Shown one piece after another: positions 1 through 11,700 of a DNA stretch of 64,000 nt (position 1 is its first letter; every line of letters begins with the position of its first letter). Below the pieces are notes generated by a model. That model saw nothing but the letters and a program-made list of their open reading frames with translations, searched no databases and was not told where the DNA came from. The DNA is from Pomacea canaliculata (lineage: Eukaryota > Mollusca > Gastropoda > Architaenioglossa > Ampullariidae): assembly GCF_003073045.1 (NCBI RefSeq), contig NC_037590.1, positions 38,370,751 through 38,434,750 on the forward strand. Direction: 5' to 3'. The position numbers were made by a program, and so were the translations under genes.

Positions 1-298
1 CCTCCAATAAAAAATACAAAAGGTTTTATAGATTTAAATCAGATAGTAGTCTACAACGTTAGACATTTATTTATATCTGAATGTACTATACAAGAGTGGA
101 TATTTATTTATACAAAACGTAGTATACAGCAGTGTACATTTATAATCATCATCATGTCCTTTCTCCGTGAGATCTTGCCTTCGTGCCTCTAAAAGTATGT
201 TTCTGACGTTTGATGACAAGTAATGAAGAAATTATACACACACACACACATTCCTCCACTCATACACGCACGCACGTACACACTAAGTGCCTTCTAAC

Positions 299-428
299 CG
301 GTTTCAGCAGCAATAGCGCCAAACAACATGGCGGGCAAGGCCATGACGATGCAGCCAATGGCCGCGATGTACGACAACAACTGCGCGTTGAAGGCTGTCT
401 TTGCTGACAACACCCGCTGGAAGTAAAC
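299..428 (-). CDS. SLC5A7: High-affinity choline transporter, coding exon 6 (last exon inside the window)
   Basis: This 130-base exon starts after TTTACAG and reads [20 protein letters not shown], then [20 protein letters not shown], then AET. It covers residues 248-290, including a membrane helix ([21 protein letters not shown]). The probable donor is ACCG|GTTAGA in sense. The transporter normally runs to about 580 residues, so roughly the C-terminal half, with the remaining helices and the endocytosis-signal tail, must lie left of position 1. In the rest of 1-298 I see no further exon, only AT-rich intron sequence and a CA-rich tract at about 236-252. Confidence 0.92.
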
Positions 429-1002
429 CTGTAAACAAATAAACTGAACATCTTAACCAGTGGCTGCAGTAGACTGGCTTCACATGTTGTGGATACATTT
501 CATTATCATAGGATGGATGGCGGTTATGGTCTGTAAGCGATTGTAATTATTTTATTTGACAAGATCAGAAAATTAAATCCCGCTTCTATCTGTCTTTTTC
601 TTCTTATTCATTTTTCCCTTATTTTTTTAAAGGTTAGACATAAAATATATGGTGCATCTTTGTGAGGGATGGTGACGAGGTTGGAGGGGTTGTTGTAGTG
701 CAGAGCTATATTTAGTTGCCTGCTTCTTCCTCGTACAAGACAACAAGATAGATTTTTCACTCATTAGTCAAAGTTCTTTCTCTGAGACATCCTTGAAAAA
801 ATAATTCGTTGACAGTAGAATGGTCACATCCCATCGGGTAATTCTCTTCTCGGAATAAACAACAAAATGCACAACAATCAATTCATACAATGGTAATACA
901 TGTATTATGTCCGCAACTCTCTATCTATAAGTCCGTCTTTGTTGTCTTTATGCATATTTAACTTGTCTGAAAAGGGATTTTCACATAAACCGTTGACCTG
1001 AC
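429..1002 (-). other. Choline transporter intron 5
   Basis: AT-rich intron with donor GTCAGG at its 5' side and acceptor TTTACAG at its 3' side (minus-strand sense). I see no repeats or secondary coding sequence in it. Confidence 0.7.
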
Positions 1003-1155
1003 CTGCCATGGGACGCCCCCAAAGATGACAACCAGGTAAGAGTCGATGTAGTAGCCAGACCACGTGGGGTCCACACTCTTGATCCACACCTCAGTCGCGT
1101 TGGTGGTCAGTGGGCTCACGGCTTTGTGGGCCATGGCGAAGGGGAAACTTGCCCA
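1003..1155 (-). CDS. SLC5A7: High-affinity choline transporter, coding exon 5
   Basis: This exon is exactly 51 codons in phase 0, starting after TTTTGTCCAG. It reads WASFPFAMAHKAV, then a variable extracellular loop containing an N-glycosylation sequon (NAT), and ends DSYLVVIFGGVPWQ. The loop carries WIKSVDPTWSGYYID, comparable in length to the extracellular loop between membrane helices in CHT1. The FGG.PWQ motif and the following YFQRV in exon 6 are family-wide. The donor is CAG|GTCAGG. The intron to exon 6 is about 570 bp. Confidence 0.93.
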
Positions 1156-1435
1156 CTGGACAAAACCCACCACAGCAAGTTATGTATGTTTCCAGATTTG
1201 TTTGCAGACTACGTGTGACCTAAACATCAAGTCAGCACCTGTAATATGTCCAAAGTCTTCATTGTACATAACCTAACAACAACACATCATGAGGTGCAAC
1301 TGTCGTCGTCATGTTTTTACTCTGTTTAAAACAAAGCCAGGCTGTTTAATTTCATCATGAACGATTGTAAGAAGGGTGTGGATTGGTGGGGAGGCTTGAG
1401 AGAGGGCGAGGAGGACACGGGGAGCGGTACAGTAC

Positions 1436-1584
1436 CAGCCCGATGAAAATGCAGAAGAGCTGGACGACGTCAGTGTAGGCCACGGAGTACAGTCCACCAA
1501 TCAGCGTGTAGAAGAGCGCTATGCAGGCCGACACAATGATGGCGGGCTGGGGTGGGATCTCCATGATCACCGACAAGGTGGCGC
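1436..1584 (-). CDS. SLC5A7: High-affinity choline transporter, coding exon 4
   Basis: This 149-base exon follows GATTACAG and encodes residues 147-196. It contains [20 protein letters not shown] and then [20 protein letters not shown], followed by [21 protein letters not shown] is one of the most conserved SLC5 stretches and lies in a core membrane helix. The exon closes in phase 0 at GGGCTG|GTACTG. A second GT six bases on (GTACCG) is less attractive because the family has Trp immediately after GL, and that Trp starts exon 5. Upstream and downstream intron sequence shows nothing coding. Confidence 0.93.
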
Positions 1585-3484
1585 CTGTAATCAAAAACCG
1601 CCAGCACGCGCGTTAAGCAGCGTCTCCATGTCGACGATGACGTCATCAAAGGAAAGCGATGATGCCATCGTGTGGCAGTGATGACGTAATATGATGCAAC
1701 TGATGATAGTGACGAAATGGTCAATAGGAGGACTTATGGAGGGTTTTCATTACGATGCTGAATTGAGGACAACAGTCTTTTCCCAGTGCCCTTAAACTGT
1801 TTTAAAATTAACGTTTACCGTTGTTTAAAGACAACTGTTTCTTTCAAAGACTTACCCACATTCATTTGCATAAGCAAAAAAACATTCACAGAGTAATATA
1901 AAATGACAGATAGACAGGTGGGCCACACAGGCAGATTAACGAACAAACAAGCAATCAAACAGACGGATAGACACACTACTGCAAGTGCACACGAACGTAT
2001 ACGTATGGAGACATAAATCTCCGCCATACCATATATTGCGCGCACTACTAATTGCCATCACGGTTACATAGAAGACTGCCTATTAGGAAAATGCTACAAT
2101 TATGAGATAATTTTTTTCTTCAGTCATTACCTGTTCCTCCACCCACATTTCATGCCCCTCCCTCAGTCAGTAACCATCATGCTAAGGCCACGTCAGCGCT
2201 TAGTAAGAAATCTATTAGTGACAATTTCGTCTTTCCGTACTCTGTCATTTTAAGTATGGATTTTCATTTCGTCTTCCACAAAGAAGTTCATAAAGTTCCC
2301 TTTACAAGTATGTGCAGTAGATATAACATGTTATACACTATCGTCGCGTTGAAATCGAGCGTTACTGCTTTAAGATAAGAACTGACTCTATAATCTTACC
2401 TCTTCCGGAAGCAGACTTTCAGGATCAAGATCCCAAATCGTGTCAAGCTGCAAGCAACTGAAACATTTGCAGGTTGCTCGGAGTTGTACCACATCAGACA
2501 AAAGCAATCCCAACCAAACCAAACCAGACCCAACAGAGTTGAGTTAAACCAGCCAAACCAAACCTGGTCCTCCAAAGCAGACCTTCTTTAACCAAGCCAA
2601 ACCAAACCTCACCTAACCAAACCAAATCAGACACAGAAGACTGTGTCATTCTTTTGTAGATTATCTACTGAAAGTGAAAGTTAAATGACAAGCTCAGTGT
2701 ATTTTGCTATCCAGTCTGAATGAATAAATGGAGGCAAGAAAAAAATAAAAAAAGAAAAAAAGGAGGATACCGTAATGAGAGGGAGAGGAGAGGAAGATAA
2801 TGAGTGTGTGTGTGTGTGAGAAAAAGAGAGACAAAGAGACAGACAGAGGGACAGAGAGAGAGAGAGGGAGAAAAGTCCCGTTACATAATTTGGTTTCCTT
2901 TTACGTCTTTTGCGAAGGAAAGCAATAAAAGAAATTGTCATAAACTTAAGATATCAACCTCAGCCGGCAACATAAACCTAGCAACCGCCTAGTGTTTCCA
3001 GGAATCAATATGCTGCCGCGTGCTTGCAGTCAGAAGGTTAAACTGCCGCGCAGCGAAAATGTCGCGGTATTGATGACATCGCCAATTAGCAGGGGAAAGA
3101 AGCGGGACCAAGGGAGGTAATTCTGTAAAAGACACCGAGCATTATCCTTCCGCTGCAGCCACTTAGCGGTGCTGTGCATGATGAGAAGCTCGATGCATAA
3201 CTTAAGCTGTGGTCACATAAAGCTGTCCTATCTAATAAACCGATCTGTCGTGTAACATTTCCAACAAAAGCGTTTTAAAATTTTAATCCCAGTAGAAAAA
3301 CTCAACTTTGATGAATATATCGGGTATTTTTTTTGTACAAAATTCTAACTTATGTAGATTTCATGTAATTTAGCAATGTCAGCTAATGTTGCTCAATAGT
3401 ATCTTTCTTTAGTTATATTTTGTTAAGTTAAATGGTATTACTCGGTGGTAAAGGTGTCATTGCTAAATGAGGGCAAAGAGGACG
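1585..3484 (-). other. Choline transporter intron 3 with low-complexity tracts
   Basis: The intron between exons 3 and 4. It holds a CCAAAC-rich simple tract (about 2505-2620) and adjoining GT and GA/GACA microsatellites (about 2801-2873). Open frames across these tracts are a consequence of the repeats. The intron's 5' end (sense) is occupied by the 22-bp donor repeat. Confidence 0.6.
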
Positions 3485-3572
3485 CTTACTAAGGGCGGAC
3501 AAAACACTTACCAAGGGCAGACAAAACACTTACCAAGGGCAGACAAAACACTTACCAAGGGCAGACAGAACA
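3485..3572 (-). repeat. Four-copy 22-bp tandem repeat duplicating the exon 3 splice donor
   Basis: On the plus strand CTTAC recurs at 3485, 3507, 3529 and 3551, exactly 22 bp apart, each (except the leftmost) within CACTTACCAAGGGCAGACA. In transcript sense this is the last 13 bases of exon 3, CTGCCCTTG, followed by GTAAGTG, repeated three more times in the intron. The three exon-proximal copies are almost identical; the distal one has A rather than G before GTAAG. Use of the second or third donor would add 22 or 44 nt and shift the frame; the fourth adds 66 nt but crosses an in-frame TAA. Confidence 0.9.
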
Positions 3573-3711
3573 GCGCCTGTCCAGAAAACCTCGCCCATAA
3601 GTGCTGGAATGTAGATGAGTCCCCCCATGCGTTCCCCGTACTTCTGTTGAAAAGGGTCCAGCATGGTGACGTAGCCTTCTGTTCGCATCTTGTTCGCGAA
3701 GAACAGACCTC
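3556..3711 (-). CDS. SLC5A7: High-affinity choline transporter, coding exon 3
   Basis: This 156-base exon begins after CTGCTGCAG and encodes residues 95-146: [20 protein letters not shown], then [11 protein letters not shown] and [19 protein letters not shown]. It covers the intracellular loop and the third and fourth membrane segments; the [16 protein letters not shown] string is diagnostic of CHT1. The end CTGCCCTTG|GTAAG fits phase 1 with exon 4. Unusually, the last exon bases and the donor are tandemly copied every 22 bp further into the intron (see the repeat at 3485-3572), so alternative donor use is possible. Confidence 0.94.
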
Positions 3712-3852
3712 CTGCAGCAGAAAGAAGAAGTGAGAGCTTCGAGACATGAATATCACACGAATTAAACAAAATTTAAGAAGTTTACAGTGCAGTTGCACTG
3801 GTTAAATAAGTACACACCTGATGACGTACGCTCTTTTCTTCCCAACAAACTA

Positions 3853-4030
3853 CCTGGGCGGTCCGGTGAGCGACTGTCACAAATACAGCGAGGGTTGGGC
3901 GTCCTAGGTTCAGATCTCGTGTCAGGCACGTTGTTCTTTCTCTGCATGTGGCATCTGTTTACAGGGCTGGCTGCCTTGCCGTAATATATTCTTAGTTGCT
4001 GGCTCGGTGTGAAACACCAACCCCTCCCTC
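3853..4030 (+). mobile_element. tRNA-derived SINE (in choline transporter intron 2)
   Basis: The left part carries a B-box-like GGTTCAGATCTC preceded by a tRNA-like head, and the element finishes with CGGTGTGAAACACCAACCCC, the kind of tail common in metazoan tRNA-derived SINEs. The boundaries are approximate. It has no coding capacity. Confidence 0.6.
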
Positions 4031-4409
4031 CCCCCATTAACAAACTACCATCACTTCAAGGTGCAGCAATATACAAACTCGGAAAAAGTGGGGTTGCGAG
4101 ATATTTTTGTCCTAGATTTGTATTTTTCGGGCTGTGCCTCATCGTTGACTAATTTTGTGGACCTGACAGTCTGCCTCGATTTCACTTCATGGCATTAATT
4201 TTTTTAAAGTCAAAACCAGCTTTTCTCTTTTATTCAAGTAGAATCCAGTTGAGAGATTATGACAGAAATTGGAAGATCAAGTTTCCCCGAGTCGAGATGA
4301 TGTTTCTAAACATCGATTTGAACTTAAGTTTTCATAAAGAAAGAAAACTATGGATGTAGGTGAGGCTGACCACAGTCTCATTACAAAGTTACTTATTGCC
4401 ATTTCTTAC

Positions 4410-4517
4410 CGACGACCAAGCTGAGGGCGTAGCCGATGGGGGCCTGACACCAGGCTAACCCGCTGCGAACTATGATCTCGGCTGTTCCGTTGATGTAGGC
4501 CCCGCCCACCCATGTGG
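4410..4517 (-). CDS. SLC5A7: High-affinity choline transporter, coding exon 2
   Basis: This 108-base exon begins after TTGCAG and ends at GTCGTCG|GTAAG. With the split G from exon 1 it reads [14 protein letters not shown] and then [12 protein letters not shown]. The TWVGG..INGTAE stretch is a hallmark of choline transporters within the SLC5 family and forms the second membrane helix near the substrate and ion site. Residues 59-94 of the protein are encoded here. The intron before it is about 3.8 kb and holds a MITE, SINE-like copies and triplet repeats. No frame damage is seen. Confidence 0.94.
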
Positions 4518-4597
4518 CTGCAACAGACAAACGACCAGGAAATATTACTTTCTTGAGATGCTTTATTACTTTTTTTTTTTAGCTGAAAGATGGTGAT

Positions 4598-4700
4598 AAC
4601 AATGCTGACAACGACGACTACGATGACGACGACGACGACGATGATGATGAGGAGGAGGAGGAGGAGGGAGAAAAAGAAAAAGAGACTGGCAGAGGAGGAG
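4598..4700. repeat. Compound trinucleotide repeat (GAC)n-(GAT)n-(GAG)n
   Basis: Consecutive GAC, GAT and GAG triplet runs lie in choline transporter intron 1, about 80 bp upstream of the exon 2 acceptor. In transcript sense the tract is pyrimidine-rich, so it could influence acceptor strength. Apparent Asp/Glu-rich frames here are repeat artefacts. Confidence 0.85.
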
Positions 4701-4973
4701 AGACTAAGAAAGAAAACTACGCAAGTCATAGTGGTGACAGAAAACACTCGAGGGCTCCTTCCTTTGATGCCATTATTAGTGGGTCGTTCCAGAAAGGAAA
4801 TACGAAAAAAAGAAAGAAAGATCTCGAACATTTCTTTCTGCTACTGCCATTACCTGGATGCAGGTAGCAAAAAAAAAAAAAAAAAAGAAAGAAAGAAACT
4901 TAAAAAATAAAATAAGTAAACCAGCAAAAAAAGAAAAGAAAGAGATAGAGAGAAGAAAAAATACAGACAAATA

Positions 4974-5498
4974 CAGTGATACCTCGGTTCTCGAACATAA
5001 TTCGTTCCGGGAGGACGGTCGAGAACCAAATTGTTCGAGAACCGAAGCAATGAAACCCAAAGGAAATAATGGAAACTGGATTAATTCGTTCCAAGCCCCA
5101 GAAAATGCCTATTTACTGGCCTAATTTGTATATATGTAGAAAAACATGAGTCTCAACAAGAAATAAGAAATAAAAGTGTATTTATTAAAACAAAAAAATA
5201 AAATGTACAGTACAGTACAGTAAATTGTGTTTCATTTACTGTACCTTTACCAAACTTTATGGCAGGAGGGAATGAATGTGGAGGGAGGAGGGAAGGGGGA
5301 TGGTTATTGTCACTGATGACGCAAGCAAGGCGCGCTGGGCAGAATGAACGCCATTCGGCTCAACTCGGCTCAACTCGGACGTTCGGATGTTCGAGTTCCA
5401 AATATTTGTTCGAATTCAAAGACAAAATTTTCTCGAATTTCCTGGTCGAATACCGATTTGGTCGAAAGTCAAGGCGTTCGAGAACCGAGGTATCACTG
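4974..5498. mobile_element. pogo/Tigger-type MITE (Tc1/mariner superfamily), 525 bp
   Basis: Terminal inverted repeats read CAGTGATACCTCGGTTCTC at the left and its complement, GAGAACCGAGGTATCACTG, at the right. A TA dinucleotide flanks both ends (4972-4973 and 5499-5500), the target duplication expected for this superfamily. Near the left end a further inverted GGTTCTCGAAC / GTTCGAGAACC pair is visible. The interior has no transposase, so it is a non-autonomous copy. It lies in choline transporter intron 1. Confidence 0.92.
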
Positions 5499-5984
5499 TA
5501 AAGGAATAAAAAGGAAAGCAAGAAAAATTAAAAGGAAAAAAAAAAAAAGATAAAATATACAGAAAAAGAAAGATTTCTCAAGAAACCGGCAACTAATTTT
5601 AGACAGCCATTCAGCTCGCCATTCCGTCTGCCCAACTGGTCAACAAACACTCCGCCCACGTCCGCGGGTGGTCAGCGGGAGGTCGCAGAGTTATCGCTCT
5701 TTTTCTCCGATTACTCGGAAAACTTTTCAGAAATTCTTAACCGCACGCCGACCCCTGCAGGCCAGTGCGTGCACCCACGCACAGACACCCGGCAAAGAGA
5801 CTGGTGGGCGGCTGGAGCCTGCTTCATTAAAAGCTCCTCATGGCTGATGGATGGCTGGGCAGCAGGGGACAGCCAGGACCAAGGAAACAATGGTGGCGTG
5901 TTGATGGCGGCTCGGAACACTTCCAGCCCTCGCCAAATTCAAGCTAATAGCCCCAGAATAGCGCGGGTGAAGGAGGGGCTGTTA

Positions 5985-6110
5985 GTGTATCCCAGTGGGC
6001 GAAACACTCACTTGTAGACACAGCAATGAGTTCAAGTCCAATGAGTCCAAGGTTCGAATCACGCGTGGAAAAACAGATGTCGGCGCATTTTTTTTCGGGG
6101 AGGGGATGCG
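5985..6110 (+). mobile_element. tRNA-derived SINE fragment
   Basis: An A-box-like TATCCCAGTGG is followed about 50 bp later by the B-box-like GGTTCGAATCACG, the spacing of a tRNA-related pol III promoter. The cloverleaf is not maintained, so this is a SINE head rather than a tRNA gene. Ends are approximate. Confidence 0.5.
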
Positions 6111-7861
6111 GGGAGACACTTCGGTAGCCTCCATTTTGCCTCAGTGACCTATATTTCCTACCAAAATAAATTAACCTAGAAACCAGAATAGTGGCCAAGG
6201 GTGCAGTCAGTTCGATTATTGAACATGACTGGACATGACTATTGGCAGCGACGATGTCCAAGACAGAGAAACTCGTTGGCTATGGCAACCGTTTGATGTG
6301 TTCACAGAGGAATTGAACAACATAGTGGGACTTCCTGGAGTAACGGGTGAGGGTGACACTACAATCCACCCGATTGCTTACTATTCCATTGTCCGCTCTA
6401 CCTTCACGTCAGCCCTGTCTTCTATTCTTTTATTTTCATCGCAAATGTCATCATGACTTCATTATTTTGGTTTATCGTACTTTGATCGGTCTGCAGACAG
6501 TGGAAGCAGCATGCACTGTGGCAGGGGGGTAGATGAAATATTCGACTAGATGAAATAGTCAGGGAGATGTTTTAAGGGTAGACGAGATAGTCGGGTAGAC
6601 AAGAATGACGTAGTCCATCCCGCTTATCTTTATCTGAAATGCCGAACTCCTTCCCTCGGACTACAACTGCTGCAAAAGTCACGATTCCATCCCCCGCAGA
6701 TTTCCCCCGGGGGTCGGAGAAGCTTTCTGGACAGCGAGAATGAATTTTTTCTTCTTCCCTCTCTCCTTCCAACATAAGATCTAATCATAGTTCCCCCCTT
6801 TCCACCTATTTGCTAGAGTCAAGCCCACTGAGCCAGCGAGGGTCCAGTGCCCACCTTCACACGTTCTCCTTGTCTGCAGTGCGATGTTGCAGATGCAAGG
6901 GAGTGACAGAAGGAAGGAATACACAATAAGGTGTCAGACCTGAGGTGAGGATCAATATTCTATTTGCACTCAGTGGCAGATGGAAATTGCGGTCTGCCAG
7001 GGTATCGCCACTATTCACGTCTTGCCCGCGGCGATGACAAGTCCCATTATGCAACATCAGCACGGCAGCCATGATTCTTCCCTCTGTCATGCTTGATGGA
7101 GTGCCAAACGTCCTCGGTTCGCATTAGCGCAGGTGATATTTTACAAAAGAACCAAGATGGAGACGTGCTGGGAACGGAAATGTTTCTAATAACGGCGGCG
7201 ATATTTTGGATTTACCTCTACTGCGGTACTATTTCAGGAAAACTCTAATATTCTATCATTTCCAGCGATCGTCTAGTCCAACAATACACTCAGCTTTTTT
7301 TAACTACAAAATATTTTGAGCTTACCTCTAAAGGGCTGAAACTCTGGGCTCATTTATAATATTCAGGGCAAATGCTCAGCCCCTAGTGGATTTATTTACC
7401 CTCTTGCCTATCTTTCTAATGGGTGAGCACCTGTAGATGATGCACACGTCACCGCTGTCAAGTCCTTATTCAACCAGCGGAGAGGAAGCTGTGCACCCGA
7501 CTGACCGGACCAGGGTCTCCAAGTTCTCCATGACCGACAGCCTCACACGGATCCCGATTTAGAAGCTTGACAGATAAATGTGAGGGTCAGAGGGCAAAAT
7601 CAATATCGGGAGAGAGGGGAGAGGAGAAGAGAGAGAGAACGAGTGATTGGCCCATGAGAGATAAAAGAAGTGAGGGATTGGCCAATAAGAAACTGTGAGT
7701 TGGAAGTAAGCGGTGTCCGATCTTGCTTCTGCGGGTTTCCATGGTATTCGGTGATATCATGTGTGTCTGGAGCATACTGTATCGGAGAAGGGCATCGTCA
7801 GTGTGTAACTAACAATAATCACACGCACGAACGCACGCACGTTGTAATACACGCAACCAGT

Positions 7862-7965
7862 CCCGCTGATTGGTGGTTAGTACTCTCGCTGAGGAGCAGA
7901 AGGTGGCTGGTTCGAAACAAGCTCAAGCTTTTGGCTGTTACTTCCATCTGACAGCCCAGCAGCCA
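7862..7965 (+). mobile_element. tRNA-derived SINE fragment
   Basis: TGGTGGTTAGTACTCTCGCT resembles a tRNA D-arm (A box) and GGTTCGAAAC a T-arm (B box) about 30 bp downstream. The acceptor stem does not pair convincingly, which favours a SINE over a tRNA gene. It sits in intron 1 of the choline transporter. Confidence 0.5.
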
Positions 7966-8281
7966 CTTAACAGAAATGAGTGTCAGCGAAAGTAAGGGTA
8001 ACAGAAGGAGAGCGATGGGCCTCACCTTCCCAGGATATGGCCTAGACACTGTGAACCACTTCCGTTCATTGCCCCTACGTCCACTGGTCAGTCTGCACTC
8101 TCACCTGGACTGTGACGTCATAGGTCGGCTAATAATAGAGCGTGAAGGTTAATGAGGGTACGGCTACACCCAGTCATTCATCTGTCATCGTCAATGTTCC
8201 CATACCCAGTCGTCCACCTGTCAATGTGAATATTCCCACCCAACCACTTGTCATCGTGACTATTATCGCCCATCTGCTCAC

Positions 8282-8456
8282 CTGTCATGGTGAATATTCC
8301 GATCAGCAGCCCGATGTTGCGGCCGGCCAACATGACATTCTCGCTGTCGGCGGTGGCGCCCGTCTGTTTGGACTTGCGCGCTGCCCACAGGCCGACAACA
8401 ACGATGAGAAGGTAGAAGAAGATGATGGCGATCAGGCCGGGTATGTGGATGCCCAT
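8282..8456 (-). CDS. SLC5A7: High-affinity choline transporter, coding exon 1 (start exon)
   Basis: This is the first coding exon of a sodium- and chloride-dependent high-affinity choline transporter of the SLC5 (sodium/solute symporter) family, the protein that returns choline to cholinergic nerve endings for acetylcholine synthesis. It encodes 58 codons plus one base: a short N-terminus, first membrane segment (around [18 protein letters not shown], residues 7-24), a basic loop with RKSK, and the start of the second membrane segment ending in GIFTMT. I chose the Met at 8456 because [11 protein letters not shown] has the same length and layout as the family N-terminus; an in-frame upstream Met at 8477 would add seven residues. 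The exon ends at a good donor (ACAG|GTGAG in sense). Phase 1 joins exactly with the next exon. No promoter or 5' UTR exon is recognisable upstream. Confidence 0.93.
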
Positions 8457-8659
8457 AGTAGACAATGGTGGATACACCCGTCAAAACACAAATTTTTGGT
8501 TGAGAAACGGCGGGAGATCTGAAATAAATAAGACAACATTTGTGTTTTTGTTGTGGCATGGAAAATATGAATGTTTTAATGACATGAAAAGTTCTGATCC
8601 TTCTGATCCAGATAATAGTAATCACACGAATTACTAGCATTACTAAGATCTCTCGAGCG

Positions 8660-8671
8660 AGACAGACAGAC

Positions 8672-8756
<85 letters not shown>
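8660..8756. repeat. (GACA)n microsatellite
   Basis: About 24 GACA units with one GATA interruption near the left end. It lies just upstream (in transcription sense) of choline transporter exon 1. Open frames across it on the minus strand come from the repeat. Confidence 0.97.
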
Positions 8757-8758
<2 letters not shown>

Positions 8759-11700
8759 GAAAGATAGACCGACAGTCAGCCAGTTTTACTAACACCTTGG
8801 AGCAAGACATGAGAGTCCCCATTAATTACAGACCAGAGAGATAATCAGCACAGTTCGATGGAGACTGCCGCGGGATGCGAAGCAGCCATGAGTAGCAACA
8901 GGTCTTCGATATAAGGATCGGGTATTCTCCGGGTCGTATCTGCCAACCATTCTATCGCCAAAAACAACTTCATCCAAAAGTTTATTGTACCAGCGACAGT
9001 CAACTCGCCCACTTGTTCTCGGCTGTCTCGTTTGACCTGACCGCCACCTTCCCGGCATCCATTGGAAGACAGTTGATTATCCGTTACCGCTAACAACCAG
9101 TTGCTAGTAAATGTTTTTTGTAATGTCTAACTGGTATTTTAAAATACATGTAGCAGGCGCTAGTGTCAAGCACAAAGAGCTCGAAGTGTACAACACACAT
9201 GTACAACACACCCTCGTTGACATAATCGAAAGCAAGAGTGGGACTGTGCCAGCCACCAGACGAGTTCTTCCACGCAGAAACGAGTTCTGGACGTCAAGAA
9301 CACTTAATGGCGATGTCATCTGAGGCCAAGACTTTTTCTCCTGCTGTGTTGACATTTTCATTCCCATGCACAGCTCTAGTAATTTTCTGCAATTTTGTCG
9401 ACGTGGCGGAGCGTTAATTTGAGAATTTTTCATTTTCTCGTTTGTTTCGTTCAACAAAGCATATGTCCATACATTTTCCCAAATTGAAAAATCTGTAACA
9501 TTTTTTTTCAGTAAAGAAAACGATCCAAATGAGACTCAGTGAAGAAACAACACAAAAATCAACTGGTTCTGTTAAAAAGAATTTGAAGACAATCCTCCAT
9601 GATCACACGAACCGTGCGAACCTCACCGGCTCGGTAAGAGGGAGGCTTACTTCACGTTGGGATGATGAAATCTTCAAATCAATAAAACAGATTTTTTTTT
9701 CTCCCTCAAGTGATGAGCTTGGTCTCGAAAATCGATGTTGCTATTCTGTAGATGCTGTGGATTGTCCAGACCTTATGGGGATGTATGGCTGCGTGAAACA
9801 GTGTCTTGTCTGATCTTGCCGCGAGATTGGTTGGCAGCAGCATGGGTCACCTCTTGAAAATGAGAGCTAGAAATAGGGGATGGAGCAGATGATCACGAAC
9901 TCTCGACTGTGTGATACTTTATCCCGTTGTCACAAATGATGAATGCTTGATTATTTATTGTCATCGCCTTCACCAGCAGCAGCTTCGTCGTCGTTGTGGT
10001 AGCAGTAGCGTTAACGTCTTCGCTGATGTCATTGTCATCACGCCTTATCACCACTACCAAAGCAAGATTGGTAGTAGCAGCACGATAATTGCATTGGTTA
10101 ACAACCCAGACCCCTACTTCTCCTTGGAAAGTTAGTGGGGTTACGGGCCCTTTCAAATTGTCTGTCCTTAACAATACCTCGGGTTTTTTATCATCCGATT
10201 GTTGTTGAGGCAAATGACCAGGATGAAGTATTACATTAAAGGTCTCATTGACTGCAATTTGTCCATTAATAGGGTTGAGATCGGTACGAAACACTGTTTC
10301 CCTAAATAATGATTCATAAACAAGTGTTTACAAGGAAAACAGCTCCACCTGTTCCCAAAGATGGAAGTCTTTTCTCTAAAGACTGCTCAGTGTGCCCCAT
10401 TCTCAGCAAGGAGCGGGGTTCTTAAGATGGGGTGGGGTAGGGAGCAAAAGAGAAAAAGAGAGACGTGAGAGAGGGGTGGATGCAGCAATCAAAGGGCACT
10501 TAAAATGGAGTCTGGCCCAGGTAATGGCTTTGGTGACCAGGCAACGACCAGTGTGAGCTGGAAACAAGACGAATTCGCTCACAGACTCAGGCGCAGCCAT
10601 CTTGGAGAATCTCACAGAGTTTGTTTCTCCTGTGCTTGGCTCATCTGACAAGCGAGTGTGGGTTCATAGGCGTGCATGTGCGTGTGTGCACGTGTTCCAC
10701 AGCCTTAAACTCACCTAAAATGTTCACACACACACACACAAGATTAATGATGTTGCTCATTATCGTGGCAAAAAGTTTCCTTTTGTTCCCTTTCTCTTTT
10801 CCCTAAAGCTTGATAAGAGCTGCTCGGTTTCTTTCTGACTGCGTTTATTTTGTGTTCCATCCTATTCCACCAAGGCCCCTGACAAGCATAACTCATGACA
10901 TGTCTCGAGGTGGGGAATTCAATAATTCAACCACGCTGCAGGACCCACAGGCATTTGCCACTTTGTCCAGAAAGTCACAGACCAGAAACAAGATCTCTCT
11001 GGAGAGAAGTCATAAAAAGACTGGTTTGTCTTGTGCGCATGCGTGTTTCCTATCCGCTTTGCACATTTCCCCAAGCATGCAGAAATTTGTTGGAGCGCAT
11101 TTTGCCACTTTTGCATCCTCCACTTAGGACCGGAAAGCAAATTTCAAAATGTCATTGTTTTCTTGGGAAAATGGAAATCCCAACTCACAGTGTATTGTTC
11201 TATTTACACCTGTCATGGGGTCAACTCAGATACTAGTGAATACTGTCACAGTGTCCTGAGAACAGCTATCAGAAGACTGTTCTGTTAAACTCTACCAATG
11301 CACTTTCCTCTCATTTTTAATGAGAAATAAAATCCAGCAAGATTTTAAAAACTCATTTCATCTTATAAAAGAGGGTTTGTGCCTTTGGATATTCCCATAC
11401 TTGGTACCTCGACTGGCTCCGACTTGATTTAGGATGCTTACCGATCCTCTCCACCGGAAGAGATCAATACCACCAGACCCTCCTCCCGTCCTCCTTATCG
11501 ACGCAGTCAGCTACCTAACACTCACCGCAACCTCTGCAGCGAAAATACAGGGGTTGAGGAAGGGGGTAGGCAAGGAATCACACATTAGTCTGCTTCACTA
11601 TAATTTGACACGAAAAATATCTCCTAATGTTCTGCTAGGGACTGGGAAATGGTCCACAATGATGGCTTGCTGGATGCTGCTACAAAACCCGTGATGGAAT

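Larger units (their letters stand above)
5499..8281 (-). other. Remainder of choline transporter intron 1
   Basis: Apart from the two SINE-like pieces, this stretch contains AG-rich tracts (about 7605-7640) and a pair of similar ATTGG-containing segments (about 7645-7690), one holding ATTGGCCAAT. I see no exon and no convincing promoter. Confidence 0.5.

Noticed and set aside
7862-7965. True tRNA gene
   Set aside because: A- and B-box-like motifs are present but acceptor and anticodon stems do not pair; a SINE head fits better. The same was decided for 5985-6110 and 20580-20846.
8278-8757. Long minus-strand frame over the (GACA)n tract and choline transporter exon 1
   Set aside because: It uses the wrong frame of exon 1 and is kept open by the microsatellite.
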